Assembly: GCA_937895315.1 (NCBI GenBank)
Contig: CALAWM010000186.1
Span: forward strand, 1 to 15,840
From: an uncultured Caryophanales bacterium
Lineage (GTDB): Bacteria; Bacillota_I; Bacilli_A; RFN20; CAG-826
Length of the DNA stretch: 15,840 nucleotides
Direction: 5' to 3'
Below are positions 5,206 through 15,800 of the stretch, piece by piece. Position 1 is the first letter of the stretch. Every line of letters starts with the position of its first letter. Position numbers and translations under genes: made by a program. The notes below the pieces were generated by a model. The model was not told the DNA's origin, made no database searches, and saw nothing but the letters and a program-made list of their open reading frames with translations.

Positions 5206-6342
5206 ATGGAATTAATGCATCTTATCGTTACCGGAGTCTTCTACCTAGCCATCATGGTTACGACCTTTTTCTTTATTTCCAATCAAGTAGATCGGAAAAA
5301 TGGCGCGCATAAAAGTCTTGTTGCAATCTTTGTCTTAACATGTTTAAGTGTATTTCAAGACACCGTTTATCGGATGCAGTTTGAAGGTCATATTACTTTA
5401 CCTAATGGCATGTATCTTGGGGCAATTATTATTGGCTTTTTACTTCTTCCGTCCATTAGCGGGGTCTGGTTCTTATATATCGTAAATTCCGTCTATATAA
5501 AAAAGGTTCCTAAAAAATATGTTTGGCTCGTCGTTTGGGTGCTAAATTTTAATACTTTACTAACATTATTATCTTTTATTCCCGGAACTGATATTTATTT
5601 TGTATTGAAAGACGGTGGATATAATCGTGGCTCATTCTTTTTTGTCCACGCCTTAATCTATGCCTTCTTTTATTTAGCAACAATTATTATTCCTTCCCGT
5701 TATTTCCGGACCGTCCATATGTCGCAAAGATACATTTATTTTGTAATCTTTACCCTCCAAATTCTTGGATCAATTGGACAATCTTTAATGCAATACGTGC
5801 CGTTCTTATTACTTAGTAATGTCTTCTCTTTTATGGTTTTAGCGATGGGCATTCAATACGTTCAATCAAACACCGATTATTTAACCGTACTTGCTAATCG
5901 CCGTAATTTATCTACATATTTAGACCGGAAAATTGCCAACAACGGAAACCAAGGTTTTTCAATTATTATGTTAGACCTTGATAACTTTAAAAAGATTAAT
6001 GATACCCTGGGTCATAATCATGGTGATGAAGCCTTGCGCTTAATCGCCCGTTTCTTAACTGTTTCTTGTAATACCAATCAATTTGTCGCCCGTTATGGCG
6101 GCGATGAGTTTGTCATTATTAGTAATCAAGTTGACCCGGCCGCCATTGAGAAAAAAATAAACTTCATGCGCGATAGTTTTAAAGAGCATGTCCCGGACAA
6201 ATTCAAAGAATTCGAGTTAGGGTTCAGTGCTGGTTATATGCTAATTGATCACAACGCAAAGGTAACCGTTACTGAGTTAATTAGCGAAATCGATGACCGG
6301 ATGTTTAAAGATAAAAGATCACGTAACGGTGAAATTAAATAG
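5206..6342 (+). CDS. Membrane-bound GGDEF diguanylate cyclase
   Basis: This encodes 378 aa; ATG 5206 follows AAAGGA at 6 nt. Residues 1-220 are very hydrophobic, with about seven membrane helices forming a sensor region of no family I can name. The C-terminal GGDEF domain (about 222-378) has DYLTVLANRR (224-233), LDLDNFKKIND with the metal-binding Asp 257, HNHGDEALR, and an intact GGDEF at 298-302 within ARYGGDEF. It should make c-di-GMP from two GTP at the cytoplasmic face. The inhibitory RxxD I-site that normally precedes the signature by five residues is NTNQ here, so product inhibition is probably lost. It is divergent from the riboswitch-led operon and convergent with the ATPase operon. 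No EAL or HD-GYP phosphodiesterase is in the window. Confidence 0.92.
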   Translation: MELMHLIVTGVFYLAIMVTTFFFISNQVDRKNGAHKSLVAIFVLTCLSVFQDTVYRMQFEGHITLPNGMYLGAIIIGFLLLPSISGVWFLYIVNSVYIKKVPKKYVWLVVWVLNFNTLLTLLSFIPGTDIYFVLKDGGYNRGSFFFVHALIYAFFYLATIIIPSRYFRTVHMSQRYIYFVIFTLQILGSIGQSLMQYVPFLLLSNVFSFMVLAMGIQYVQSNTDYLTVLANRRNLSTYLDRKIANNGNQGFSIIMLDLDNFKKINDTLGHNHGDEALRLIARFLTVSCNTNQFVARYGGDEFVIISNQVDPAAIEKKINFMRDSFKEHVPDKFKEFELGFSAGYMLIDHNAKVTVTELISEIDDRMFKDKRSRNGEIK

Positions 6343-6357
6343 TTTAATAACGATATG

Positions 6358-6378
6358 AAAAAAGGAGGTTTCCCTCCT
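6358..6378 (-). terminator. Terminator of the V-type ATPase operon
   Basis: On the minus strand AGGAGG (6373-6378), GAAA loop, CCTCCT (6363-6368) is followed by a T-run, 24 bp after the ntpD stop. On the plus strand the stem is not followed directly by T, so the convergent diguanylate cyclase message may end elsewhere, perhaps at the T-run around 6392. Confidence 0.85.
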
Positions 6379-6401
6379 CATAATTCATGTCGTTTTTTTA
6401 T

Positions 6402-7037
6402 TTACTTTTTTAACTTCTTATCCATGATGATTTCTTTACTCTTCATCATGCGGATTGTGTTGCTACGTTCAAGATCAGTTAGTTTCATCCGAATAACGCG
6501 GATTTGTTCAACGATTTCTTTAATAACAATATTTTCAATCGCATTAACGCGGCGTTTTGATTTTTCAATCTCTGCAATCAAGATTTTAATGGTGGATTCA
6601 AGGTTAACTAAGGTGATTAAGTCTGCAAAAAGGCCTTTAATTGCACTTAATAATGCGTCAAATGCTGTGGTGGTAAGGAGCAAATCATACGTTAATTCTT
6701 CATGTTTTTCTTCGCTTGTTAATTCCGGAATTAAGACACCCATCATCCGATTATTTTTGGCGTGTAATTCATGCTTTGTCACACTTAAGTTGATTTGTTC
6801 ATTAATCGTATCTTTGCTCATTTTCACACAAGCATATTCATAAAGTTTTAAGGACTCATTTAATGCTTCTTCCACTTTAATCCGTAACGATTTATATTCA
6901 TGGAGCAAAGGAATAAACTGATGAATTAATTCATCTTGTTTATCTTTTAAAAGCTTGTGACCACGACTCGTAGTCCGCAGTTTTTCCCGTAACTTTTGTA
7001 ACTCCATCCGGGTTGGATTAATTTGGGAAGTACTCAT
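6402..7037 (-). CDS. ntpD: V-type ATPase subunit D (central rotor stalk)
   Basis: This encodes 211 aa, the usual length for bacterial NtpD. The N-terminus PTRMELQKLREKLRTTSRGHKLLKDKQDEL (about 8-37) is the diagnostic start of the family, and the rest is a long antiparallel coiled coil. The C-terminus RRVNAIENIVI....I..IR..L is also typical. The subunit forms the rotating shaft inside the A3B3 hexamer and couples ATP hydrolysis to the membrane ring. The start ATG 7035-7037 overlaps the ntpB stop as TAATG, so translation is probably coupled. It is the last gene of the operon; the terminator follows. No ntpH or ntpJ gene lies downstream. Confidence 0.95.
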   Translation of the reverse strand: MSTSQINPTRMELQKLREKLRTTSRGHKLLKDKQDELIHQFIPLLHEYKSLRIKVEEALNESLKLYEYACVKMSKDTINEQINLSVTKHELHAKNNRMMGVLIPELTSEEKHEELTYDLLLTTTAFDALLSAIKGLFADLITLVNLESTIKILIAEIEKSKRRVNAIENIVIKEIVEQIRVIRMKLTDLERSNTIRMMKSKEIIMDKKLKK

Positions 7038-8416
7038 TAATTATTTTCCTTGTAATATTTATCTACTAATTCGGGTGAGATCCGTTTTAGTTCTTGCCGT
7101 GGTAATAAGGCTAAAAGTTTCCAGCCTAAATCAAGGGTTTCTTCGATGGTGCGGTCTGTTTCAAAACCTTGCGAAACGTACACTTTTTCAAATTCATCGG
7201 CAAAAACGGCATATTTTTGGTCGATTTCACTTAAAGCGCTGTCCCCAAGAATTAAGGATAACTCTTTTGCATCTTTGCCCCGGGCATAAGCACTGAATAA
7301 TTGGTTCATCGTATCAGCGTGATCTTCTCGTGTTTTTCCTTTACCAATCCCTTTATCTTTTAGCCGGGAAAGTGAAGGTAACACGTCAATTGGCGGAGTT
7401 AAACCTTTCATGGAAAGTGGCCGACTTAAAATAATTTGCCCTTCGGTAATATATCCGGTTAAGTCCGGGATTGGGTGAGTTTTATCTTCTTCTGGCATTG
7501 TTAAGATTGGGATTTGGGTAATTGAACCTTCAAGCCCTTTGATCCGTCCTGCTCTTTCATAAAGTGAAGCAAGATCGGTATACATATATCCAGGATATCC
7601 TCTTCGGCCAGGTACTTCTTTACGGGCAGCACTAATTTCTCTTAATGCTTCGGCGTAGTTTGTAATATCGGTTAAGATAACTAAAACGTGCATTCCAAGA
7701 TCATATGCTAAATATTCGGCCGCGGTAATCGCCATACGCGGAGTAGCAATCCGTTCAATTGCCGGGTCATTAGCAAGGTTAATAAACATTACCGTCCGAT
7801 CAAGGGCATCACTTTCTTCAAATACTTCGTTAAAGAAGTTTGCTTCTTCAAAGGTAATCCCAATCGCGGCGAAGACAACAGCGAACTTTTCATCTTTACC
7901 AAGCACGCTTGCTTGTTTAGCAATTTGCGCGGCTAAACGGTTATGAGTTAACCCTGAACTTGAGAAAATAGGGAGTTTTTGACCACGAACTAGCGTGTTT
8001 AATCCATCAATCGCACTAATCCCAGTTTGAATAAATTCATTAGGAAAATTACGGGCGACAGGATTAAGTGGTACCCCGTTAATATCGACTCTTTTAAAAG
8101 GTATAATATGGCCTTTGCCATCAATTGGCCGACCTAAACCGTCAAACTTACGACCTAAAATGTGGGGCGAAACACCAAAGGTAACTCCTTCACCAGTAAA
8201 GATCGCTTTCGCGTCATCAATTTTTAAACCTTGACTGCTTTCAAATAACTGGACTATGGCTTGGTCATTATCAATTTCTAATACTTTACCAAGTCGTTCT
8301 TCACCATTATTTTGAATAATGCGGACAAGTTCATCAAATTTAACACCGCTGACGTTTTCAACAACCATCAATGGTCCGACGACTTCTTTAATTGTTTTAA
8401 AAGCTTTTACTGCCAT
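7037..8416 (-). CDS. ntpB: V-type ATPase subunit B (non-catalytic)
   Basis: This encodes 459 aa, normal length. ATG 8414-8416 follows AAAGGAGG at 7 nt, the best SD of the operon. It has the family's degenerate P-loop ([18 protein letters not shown], 152-169) in place of a Walker A, the [20 protein letters not shown] stretch (130-149), [20 protein letters not shown] (270-289) and [17 protein letters not shown], where Arg 351 corresponds to the arginine finger Arg 350 of E. hirae NtpB. It alternates with subunit A in the soluble A3B3 head. It starts 2 bp after the ntpA stop. Confidence 0.97.
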   Translation of the reverse strand: MAVKAFKTIKEVVGPLMVVENVSGVKFDELVRIIQNNGEERLGKVLEIDNDQAIVQLFESSQGLKIDDAKAIFTGEGVTFGVSPHILGRKFDGLGRPIDGKGHIIPFKRVDINGVPLNPVARNFPNEFIQTGISAIDGLNTLVRGQKLPIFSSSGLTHNRLAAQIAKQASVLGKDEKFAVVFAAIGITFEEANFFNEVFEESDALDRTVMFINLANDPAIERIATPRMAITAAEYLAYDLGMHVLVILTDITNYAEALREISAARKEVPGRRGYPGYMYTDLASLYERAGRIKGLEGSITQIPILTMPEEDKTHPIPDLTGYITEGQIILSRPLSMKGLTPPIDVLPSLSRLKDKGIGKGKTREDHADTMNQLFSAYARGKDAKELSLILGDSALSEIDQKYAVFADEFEKVYVSQGFETDRTIEETLDLGWKLLALLPRQELKRISPELVDKYYKENN

Positions 8417-8418
8417 GT

Positions 8419-10179
8419 TTAGTCCTCCTTTAACCCGTTAAAGGCTGCAATAACGGCATATTTTAAGGTTTTGGCCTCTTCACTAAATTTATCTTCACTG
8501 ACGTATTTTATGTGGCCAATCCGTTCATTAACCGCTAAATTTTCCATTTGTTTATATTCAATACCACGATCTAGGGCTTCGTTGGCGCTATGGTACCAAG
8601 TAATAATTAAATCAAGCATTCCATATTGTTTATCAATGGAAGTATAGGTATCAATTGCGTGGAAAGCGTTTTGATGTAAGTAGTCTTCTCTAATCATCTG
8701 CGCCGTATGTAATTTAACCCGGTCTCTTTGACTTAAAGAGTCAATACCGACAAGACGGACAATTTCTAGTAAGGCGGCTTCGTCTTGTAAAAGGTCTTTA
8801 AAAAGGGCAACATATTCTTTCCAATTCGGGAAAGTCGCAGTGTGGAAACGAATAATATCTTCATCATAAAGTGAATAACTTCTTAACCAGTCAATGGCCG
8901 GGAAGTGTCTTTTATACGCTAAACTGGCGCTTAAACCCCAGAATACTTTGACAATCCGTAATGTGGCTTGGGAGACTGGTTCGCTCGTGTCGCCTCCTGG
9001 TGGCGAAACGGCGCCAATTGCCGTAATTGAGCCAAGTCGCTTTTGACTACCTAATGTTTCAACAACCCCTGCTCTTTCATAGAAATCACTAAGGCGTGAG
9101 GCAAGGTAAGCGGGATAACCTTCTTCACCCGGCATTTCTTCAAGCCGTGAGCTCATTTCCCGTAAGGCTTCTGCCCACCGTGATGTACTATCAGCCATGA
9201 TTGCGACTTTATAGCCCATATCACGGAAATATTCAGCAATCGTAATTCCGGTATACATACTCGCTTCGCGCGCCGCAACCGGCATATTTGATGTATTGGC
9301 GATTAAAACCGTTCGATTCATTAATGATAATCCGGTTTTTGGATCAATAAGACGGGGGAATTCATGTAAGACATCAGTCATTTCATTACCCCGTTCGCCA
9401 CAACCAATATAAACGATTAAGTCAGCATCCGCCCATTTGGCGAGTTGATGTTGAACAACGGTTTTTCCGCTACCAAAAGGTCCGGGAATGGCGGCAATAC
9501 CGCCACTTGCAATCGGGAATAACGTATCAATAACTCTTTGTCCCGTAACCATTGCTTCTTTCGGAGCTTTTTTCGTAACGTACGGTCTTTTTTTCCGTAC
9601 TGGCCATTTTTGTAACATGGTAATATGTTCTTCACCATTCTTTGTTTTAATGGTGGCAATATGATCAACAATCGTGTGTTCGCCTTCAGCAATCTTAACG
9701 ACTTCACCTTCAATACCTGGCGGCACTAAAATGAAATGTTTGACGGCCGGTGTTTCATTTACAAAACCTAAAATATCCCCGGCGACAACACTCTCACCAA
9801 CTTTAACTTCGGCTTTAAAGTCCCATTTCTTACTGCGACTTAATTTATCAGTTTGGACCCCAACAGGAATAAAACTTCCGTATTCATCAAAAATATTTGA
9901 TAAAGGTCTTTGAATTCCGTCATAAATTGATTCAATAAGCCCTGGTCCAAGTTCGACGGATAATGGTTCTTTAGTTAATACGACTGGTTCACCAGGACCA
10001 ACGCCGGCGGTTTCTTCATATACTTGAATACTAGCAAGATCATCTCGTAATTCGATGATTTCACCGATGATATGTTTATCACCCACCAAAACAACGTCGT
10101 ATACTTGGGCACTTTTCATTCCACTTGCGACTACTAATGGCCCGGATACTTTTACAATTTTTCCAATGTTTTTGTCCAT
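8419..10179 (-). CDS. ntpA: V-type ATPase subunit A (catalytic)
   Basis: This encodes 586 aa, close to the 593 of E. hirae NtpA. Walker A GPFGSGKT is at 233-240, and the catalytic Glu is in GCGERGNEM (Glu 262). [20 protein letters not shown] and [20 protein letters not shown] are also conserved. The non-homologous region typical of A subunits (about 110-200) is present, which separates it from F-type beta. Three copies hydrolyse or make ATP in the cytoplasmic head. ATG 10177-10179 follows AGAGGAAAAAGT, 11 bp after the ntpG stop. Confidence 0.97.
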   Translation of the reverse strand: MDKNIGKIVKVSGPLVVASGMKSAQVYDVVLVGDKHIIGEIIELRDDLASIQVYEETAGVGPGEPVVLTKEPLSVELGPGLIESIYDGIQRPLSNIFDEYGSFIPVGVQTDKLSRSKKWDFKAEVKVGESVVAGDILGFVNETPAVKHFILVPPGIEGEVVKIAEGEHTIVDHIATIKTKNGEEHITMLQKWPVRKKRPYVTKKAPKEAMVTGQRVIDTLFPIASGGIAAIPGPFGSGKTVVQHQLAKWADADLIVYIGCGERGNEMTDVLHEFPRLIDPKTGLSLMNRTVLIANTSNMPVAAREASMYTGITIAEYFRDMGYKVAIMADSTSRWAEALREMSSRLEEMPGEEGYPAYLASRLSDFYERAGVVETLGSQKRLGSITAIGAVSPPGGDTSEPVSQATLRIVKVFWGLSASLAYKRHFPAIDWLRSYSLYDEDIIRFHTATFPNWKEYVALFKDLLQDEAALLEIVRLVGIDSLSQRDRVKLHTAQMIREDYLHQNAFHAIDTYTSIDKQYGMLDLIITWYHSANEALDRGIEYKQMENLAVNERIGHIKYVSEDKFSEEAKTLKYAVIAAFNGLKED

Positions 10180-10190
10180 ACTTTTTCCTC

Positions 10191-10493
10191 TTATAGAAGA
10201 TCAATTCCGATTGATTTTCTAATACTCTCTTTCATTTCACTAAGCGCTTTTCCATTATCTTTTTCATCTAAAGGAAGCGATAAATAAAGGGGGTAAATGT
10301 CTTTTTGTTTTTTTGCGTATTCATTAAAGAAACTATTAAAATGTGTGTCGTAAGCAATGATTTTCACATTCTTACTCTTTTCTTTTAATATTTCTAAAAG
10401 TTCTTCTTCATCATTTACAATGTGCACAAGAAAACCAATGGCTTTAAAGACATTTGCAGTCGGTTTATTACTAAATAAAATTAACTCATCCAT
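10191..10493 (-). CDS. ntpG: V-type ATPase subunit F/NtpG (rotor stalk)
   Basis: This encodes 100 aa, the usual size for subunit F, called NtpG in E. hirae. The fold is recognisable only weakly: a Rossmann-like alternation with [19 protein letters not shown] at the N-terminus and [11 protein letters not shown] near residues 67-77. The position between ntpC and ntpA matches the E. hirae gene order and supports the call. It binds subunit D in the central shaft. The ATG (10491-10493) overlaps the ntpC end by 8 bases, and AGGAAGGA lies upstream inside ntpC. Confidence 0.85.
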   Translation of the reverse strand: MDELILFSNKPTANVFKAIGFLVHIVNDEEELLEILKEKSKNVKIIAYDTHFNSFFNEYAKKQKDIYPLYLSLPLDEKDNGKALSEMKESIRKSIGIDLL

Positions 10494-11211
10494 GGGCTTT
10501 ATTCCTTCCTGTGTAGTAAATGTCGCGTAGTCTCGTTATTTCATATTTTTTCATTTTGATGTAATAAATAAGTGTTGGTAATAAGTCACCTTCAATCGCT
10601 AAGTCTTTGACCTTAATAAATAAATAGGCATCAAGTTTTTCTTCAATGACCCGGTTGTTGTCGGTGTCATATAAATCGATATTAAAAGTGTTTTTAACGT
10701 AACTTACGAGTGTGCTGCGGTCATTATTAATGAGGGAAATATAAACTTCTTCACTCATTATGCTCTGCGGCAAATATAAGTCTTTAATCGTCTCAATTTG
10801 GTCACCGCGGCTTTTTGCCCGTACGATGCTTAAGACATTAAGTAAACTAAACTTTAAATCAAGATAACCTAAAAGCCATTCGTCTTGACGGTTTTCCGCT
10901 TCGTGATAAGTATTAATATAGAAGCGATGTAAAGCATTTTTATCACGACTAATATAATCTTTAGCGAAGAAATAATTTATGTAAAAAGTGTCTTTTTCAA
11001 GGTAACTTGCAACTTCCATCTTTAAATCATTTAAAGCGTGTTTGCAGAGCGCTTCAAAGTTAGTAACGATGCTTGTTGACACTAAACCGTTATTAATAAA
11101 GAAGTTTAGTTGTTCTTGGCCACTTAAGCCGGAAAATGTTAAATAATCACTCTCGGTTAAGAGACCACTTATCTTTGCATCAAGAACACCTTTTATAAAT
11201 TCGTTATTCAT
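10486..11211 (-). CDS. ntpC: V-type ATPase subunit C (AC39/d-like), short form
   Basis: This encodes 241 aa from ATG 11209-11211, which overlaps the ntpE stop by 8 bases. A start at 11262 would overlap ntpE by 59 bases and is less likely. Subunit C links the rotor shaft to the proteolipid ring. The C-terminal YYIKMKKYEITRLRDIYYTGRNK is the typical family ending (E-x-x-x-L-R-x-I-x-x-G-K). The frame is intact with no sign of decay, but the protein is clearly shorter than the roughly 320-350 aa of Thermus or E. hirae homologues, so a helical bundle may be reduced. It ends in TGA. Confidence 0.85.
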   Translation of the reverse strand: MNNEFIKGVLDAKISGLLTESDYLTFSGLSGQEQLNFFINNGLVSTSIVTNFEALCKHALNDLKMEVASYLEKDTFYINYFFAKDYISRDKNALHRFYINTYHEAENRQDEWLLGYLDLKFSLLNVLSIVRAKSRGDQIETIKDLYLPQSIMSEEVYISLINNDRSTLVSYVKNTFNIDLYDTDNNRVIEEKLDAYLFIKVKDLAIEGDLLPTLIYYIKMKKYEITRLRDIYYTGRNKAHG

Positions 11212-11815
11212 CTTTAAATAGTTCGTTATAAATCCTTTGTTCGTTTTTCTTTTGATATTCATCGACTATTTCTTTAAAGTCAAAGATTAAGTCGAATTCT
11301 TTACTGCTTAATAAGAAACCTTCACTGACGTGGGTTGGTTCTTTACTAAGACTAAATTTATAATTAGGAGCGTTTTTGTTTAATAAATCAAGTTTTAGCG
11401 GATCTTTGGTGCTTGAAAAGGCACTGAGATATTTTTGGTAATTTGCATGGGAAACAAGAATGACTTCGTCGCCTTTAATTGCTTCTTTATGAAGTAAATG
11501 ACTCACAAAATTAAGGAGTTCTTTACCTTCTAAAGCACTTAGTTTTTCATAAACTTCACTAAAGACAGCAACGACGAGTTCTTGACGAACTTGTTCTTCA
11601 TATGTTGCTAAACCTTTTTCTTGGCGGTCTTTATAGTTTTTAACACGGTTTTTATGGTGAAAATTTATCTTATTTAGTTCATCAGTGTTTTGACTAATAA
11701 TTTGGGTTTTGCCGCCTTCTAAAATGCGCTTAGCTTCAATGCTTGTTTCTTCTTTTAAAGCTTTGGCTTCCGCTTCGGCTTCTAAAATAATACGTTCATA
11801 GATCGGCTTTTTCAT
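11204..11815 (-). CDS. ntpE: V-type ATPase subunit E (peripheral stalk)
   Basis: This encodes 203 aa, the expected size. The N-terminal half is a long charged helix (IILEAEAEAKALKEETSIEA, about 9-28, then more), as in peripheral stalk subunits. The C-terminal half is a small globular domain (DEVILVSHANYQKYL; GFLLSSKEFDLIFDF) that seats on the head. It pairs with NtpF to form the stator. ATG 11813-11815 follows AAGGGG, and the gene starts 9 bp after the ntpK stop. Confidence 0.93.
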   Translation of the reverse strand: MKKPIYERIILEAEAEAKALKEETSIEAKRILEGGKTQIISQNTDELNKINFHHKNRVKNYKDRQEKGLATYEEQVRQELVVAVFSEVYEKLSALEGKELLNFVSHLLHKEAIKGDEVILVSHANYQKYLSAFSSTKDPLKLDLLNKNAPNYKFSLSKEPTHVSEGFLLSSKEFDLIFDFKEIVDEYQKKNEQRIYNELFKDE

Positions 11816-11824
11816 AAGCGCCCC

Positions 11825-14213
<2,389 letters not shown>

Positions 14214-14214
<1 letters not shown>

Positions 14215-14519
14215 TAGAGAGTAATATCCTTCACAATTTGTTCGACAATTTTATTTTTATTATTCGCGGAACTTTGGGCAATCCGTGCCGTAATTGCATC
14301 TTTTTTAACATCGAATTCGCCATTTATGACTTTAATTTGTTCGTCAGCTTGACGGGCGATTTCATTTGCTTGTTTCGCAATGTCTTGGGCATTCTTAGTG
14401 CGTAAGGTCGCTAATTCTTCATTAGTCTTCGTGAGTAATTCGGTGTTTTCTTCACGGGTTTTCACCAAAAGTGCCTTCGCATCTTTTTCCGCTTGAACGA
14501 TTTTTTCTAGTACGCTCAT
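14214..14519 (-). CDS. ntpF: V-type ATPase subunit G/H-like NtpF (peripheral stalk)
   Basis: This encodes 101 aa from ATG 14517-14519, preceded by AAAGGAGG. The spacing is unusually short (3 nt from the last G), but a start further upstream at 14570 would read through the SD and a leader hairpin. MSVLEKIVQAEKDAKALLVK is the characteristic start of the family. The rest is a single long Glu/Lys/Ala-rich helix with no membrane segment. It forms the heterodimeric stator stalk with NtpE. It is the first gene of the operon and matches ntpF of E. hirae in position. Confidence 0.9.
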
Positions 14520-14544
14520 AAGCCTCCTTTCCCTATAGGTGACC

Positions 14545-14561
14545 GCGCTTTTTAAAAACGC
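14545..14561 (-). other. Hairpin in the leader of the V-type ATPase operon
   Basis: GCG(C)TTTTT (14545-14553) faces AAAAACGC (14554-14561), one bulged base interrupting the symmetry, about 15-20 bp before the SD of ntpF. CCTATAGG (14532-14539) next to it is another palindrome. The function is unknown; mRNA stability or initiation control is possible. Confidence 0.35.
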
Positions 14562-14583
14562 GTATATCAATACCTCGCGTAAT

Positions 14584-14613
14584 ATTCTAACATGTTTACA
14601 TTATAAATGTAAG
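14584..14613 (-). promoter_or_regulatory. Candidate promoter of the V-type ATPase operon
   Basis: On the minus strand an extended -10, TGTTAGAAT (hexamer at 14584-14589), lies 18 bp from a weak -35, CTTACA (14608-14613). The 17-bp inverted repeat at 14596-14612 fills the spacer. A TATAAT inside that repeat is a rival -10 but has no -35. Co-transcription from the upstream regulator gene is also possible, because I see no convincing terminator between 14590 and 14698. Confidence 0.35.
14596..14612. repeat. 17-bp inverted repeat, candidate operator upstream of the ATPase operon
   Basis: TTACATT (14596-14602), ATA, AATGTAA (14606-14612) are exact inverted copies. The position within the probable promoter and the 7-3-7 layout suit a dimeric regulator. 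It does not match the FNR box TTGAT-N4-ATCAA. Confidence 0.5.
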
Positions 14614-14698
14614 AGCGAGTAATGTATTTAATGCATTTTAAAAGCAAAAAATATTTTGATCATTTTAAAAATGGCTATTTATTAATACATTTTCTTTG

Positions 14699-15379
14699 TT
14701 ATTGATTAGATAGTTTTTCAAAATAAGGACGATTGAGAATATAGATTGTTCGTTGCCCTTTTAGGCGGAGATAACCTTTTTCTTTGAAATAACGTAATTT
14801 TCGACTTAATGTTTCTTGTTTCATTCCTAAAAGTGAAGACCAATCACCTTTGCTGTAAGGTAAAACTACAATATCATCTTTCCCCGATAAATTAATTAAT
14901 GAAGTCGCAATTCTTTCATCAACCGGGAGGAGGTTTGTTTCTTCAATCAAGGCTTCAGCTTTTTCAAGTCTTCCACTTAATTCTTTCATCACACTAAACA
15001 TGGTATTTGGATGTTTTAACATATGTTCTTTTAAGGCTGCGGCACTTATTACACAAAGGTGGCAGTCTTCTACTGAGGTCGCGTAATCATTGGCTTCTTC
15101 ATTACTAAAAAGTGATCTTTCGCCCATAAATTCGCCTGAACTTAGTACACGAATTACTTGTTCATTGCCTTCTTTATTTACTCTTGATACTTTAACTTTC
15201 CCTTCATGTACAACATAAAGGGCGTTTTTACTATCCCCGGCGCTATATATAAATTCACCTTTTTTGACTTTTAAAACTTTAATGAGATCAACAATTTCAC
15301 TTTGTTCTTCCGCACTTAAGTTTTTAAAGATTGGAACCTTGGCAAGACAAGATTCATAGGCTTTTTTTGGTTTACTCAT
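14699..15379 (-). CDS. CRP/FNR family transcriptional regulator (FLP-like)
   Basis: This encodes 226 aa. ATG 15377-15379 follows AAGGA at 9 nt. The N-terminal cyclic-nucleotide-binding fold (about 13-130) has PIFKNLSAEEQSEI, KGEFIYSAGD and SSGEFMGERSLFS. The C-terminal winged helix-turn-helix (about 152-215) has DWSSLLGMKQETLSRKLRYF (179-198). It lacks the FNR four-cysteine cluster but has Cys11 near the N-terminus and a CHLC (106-109), in which Cys109 aligns with FNR Cys122. That resembles Lactobacillus FLP and Lactococcus FlpA/B, where two such cysteines form a redox-sensing disulphide; redox or metal sensing is an inference. It overlaps the upstream metal ATPase gene by 8 bases, so the two are probably co-expressed. 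Confidence 0.88.
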   Translation of the reverse strand: MSKPKKAYESCLAKVPIFKNLSAEEQSEIVDLIKVLKVKKGEFIYSAGDSKNALYVVHEGKVKVSRVNKEGNEQVIRVLSSGEFMGERSLFSNEEANDYATSVEDCHLCVISAAALKEHMLKHPNTMFSVMKELSGRLEKAEALIEETNLLPVDERIATSLINLSGKDDIVVLPYSKGDWSSLLGMKQETLSRKLRYFKEKGYLRLKGQRTIYILNRPYFEKLSNQ

Positions 15380-15800
15380 GTTTCTTTTTCCTTCGTCCCT
15401 TATATCTTAACAAACGCATGGCATTAATAATGACCACAAGCACTGAGAGTTCATGGACTAACATCCCAATTGCTAAATCGACCACTTTTAAAACAACACC
15501 AAGTAACAACACAAATACGGTAATTAAGGCAATAGTTATATTGGTTTTCATATTAAATACTGTTTTTTTACTGATGTTAATAGCATGATCCAATTTCCGT
15601 AAATCATCGGATAAAAGAATTACATCCGCAGTTTCGATTGCGACGTTTGTTCCGTTTAAGCCCATTGCCACACTTACGTCGGCGGTTGCTAATGCCGGGG
15701 CATCGTTAACGCCATCTCCGACCATTAAAAGCGGACCATCACTTTCTTTTAACTCGCCGACTAGTCGAACCTTATCTTCGGGTAAAAGATGGGCGTAATG
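15372..15800 (-). CDS. P1B-type heavy-metal-transporting ATPase, C-terminal 142 residues only
   Basis: The frame is open from the genuine sequence end at 15800 to TAA at 15372-15374; the 5' part is lost at the adapter junction. LLPEDKVRLV and the hinge motif VGDGVNDAPALA, followed by ADVSVAMG and IETADVILLSDDLRKL, are those of P1B ATPases. Two final membrane helices follow. The last has HELSVLVVIINAMRLLR, whose His-Glu-x-Ser resembles the HEG[GS]T of P1B-4 (Co/Fe/Zn exporters) more than the DxG of Zn/Cd P1B-2, so metal specificity is open. It probably exports a divalent metal across the cytoplasmic membrane. It ends inside the start of the FLP-like regulator gene. Residues that a gene caller would add beyond 15800 are artefact. 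Confidence 0.9.
   Translation of the reverse strand, partial: HYAHLLPEDKVRLVGELKESDGPLLMVGDGVNDAPALATADVSVAMGLNGTNVAIETADVILLSDDLRKLDHAINISKKTVFNMKTNITIALITVFVLLLGVVLKVVDLAIGMLVHELSVLVVIINAMRLLRYKGRRKKKHE

Noticed and set aside
1858..6342. CRISPR, transposon or phage origin for the repeated protein genes
   Set aside because: The repeats are diverged coding paralogs in an operon; there are no direct-repeat spacers, transposase or integrase genes, or attachment sites.
6355..6843. Plus-strand 162-aa frame after the diguanylate cyclase
   Set aside because: It overlaps the terminator and ntpD antisense; ntpD is a clear family member.
11212..11262. Longer start of ntpC at 11262
   Set aside because: It would overlap ntpE by 59 bases; the ATG at 11211 gives the 8-base overlap typical of this operon.
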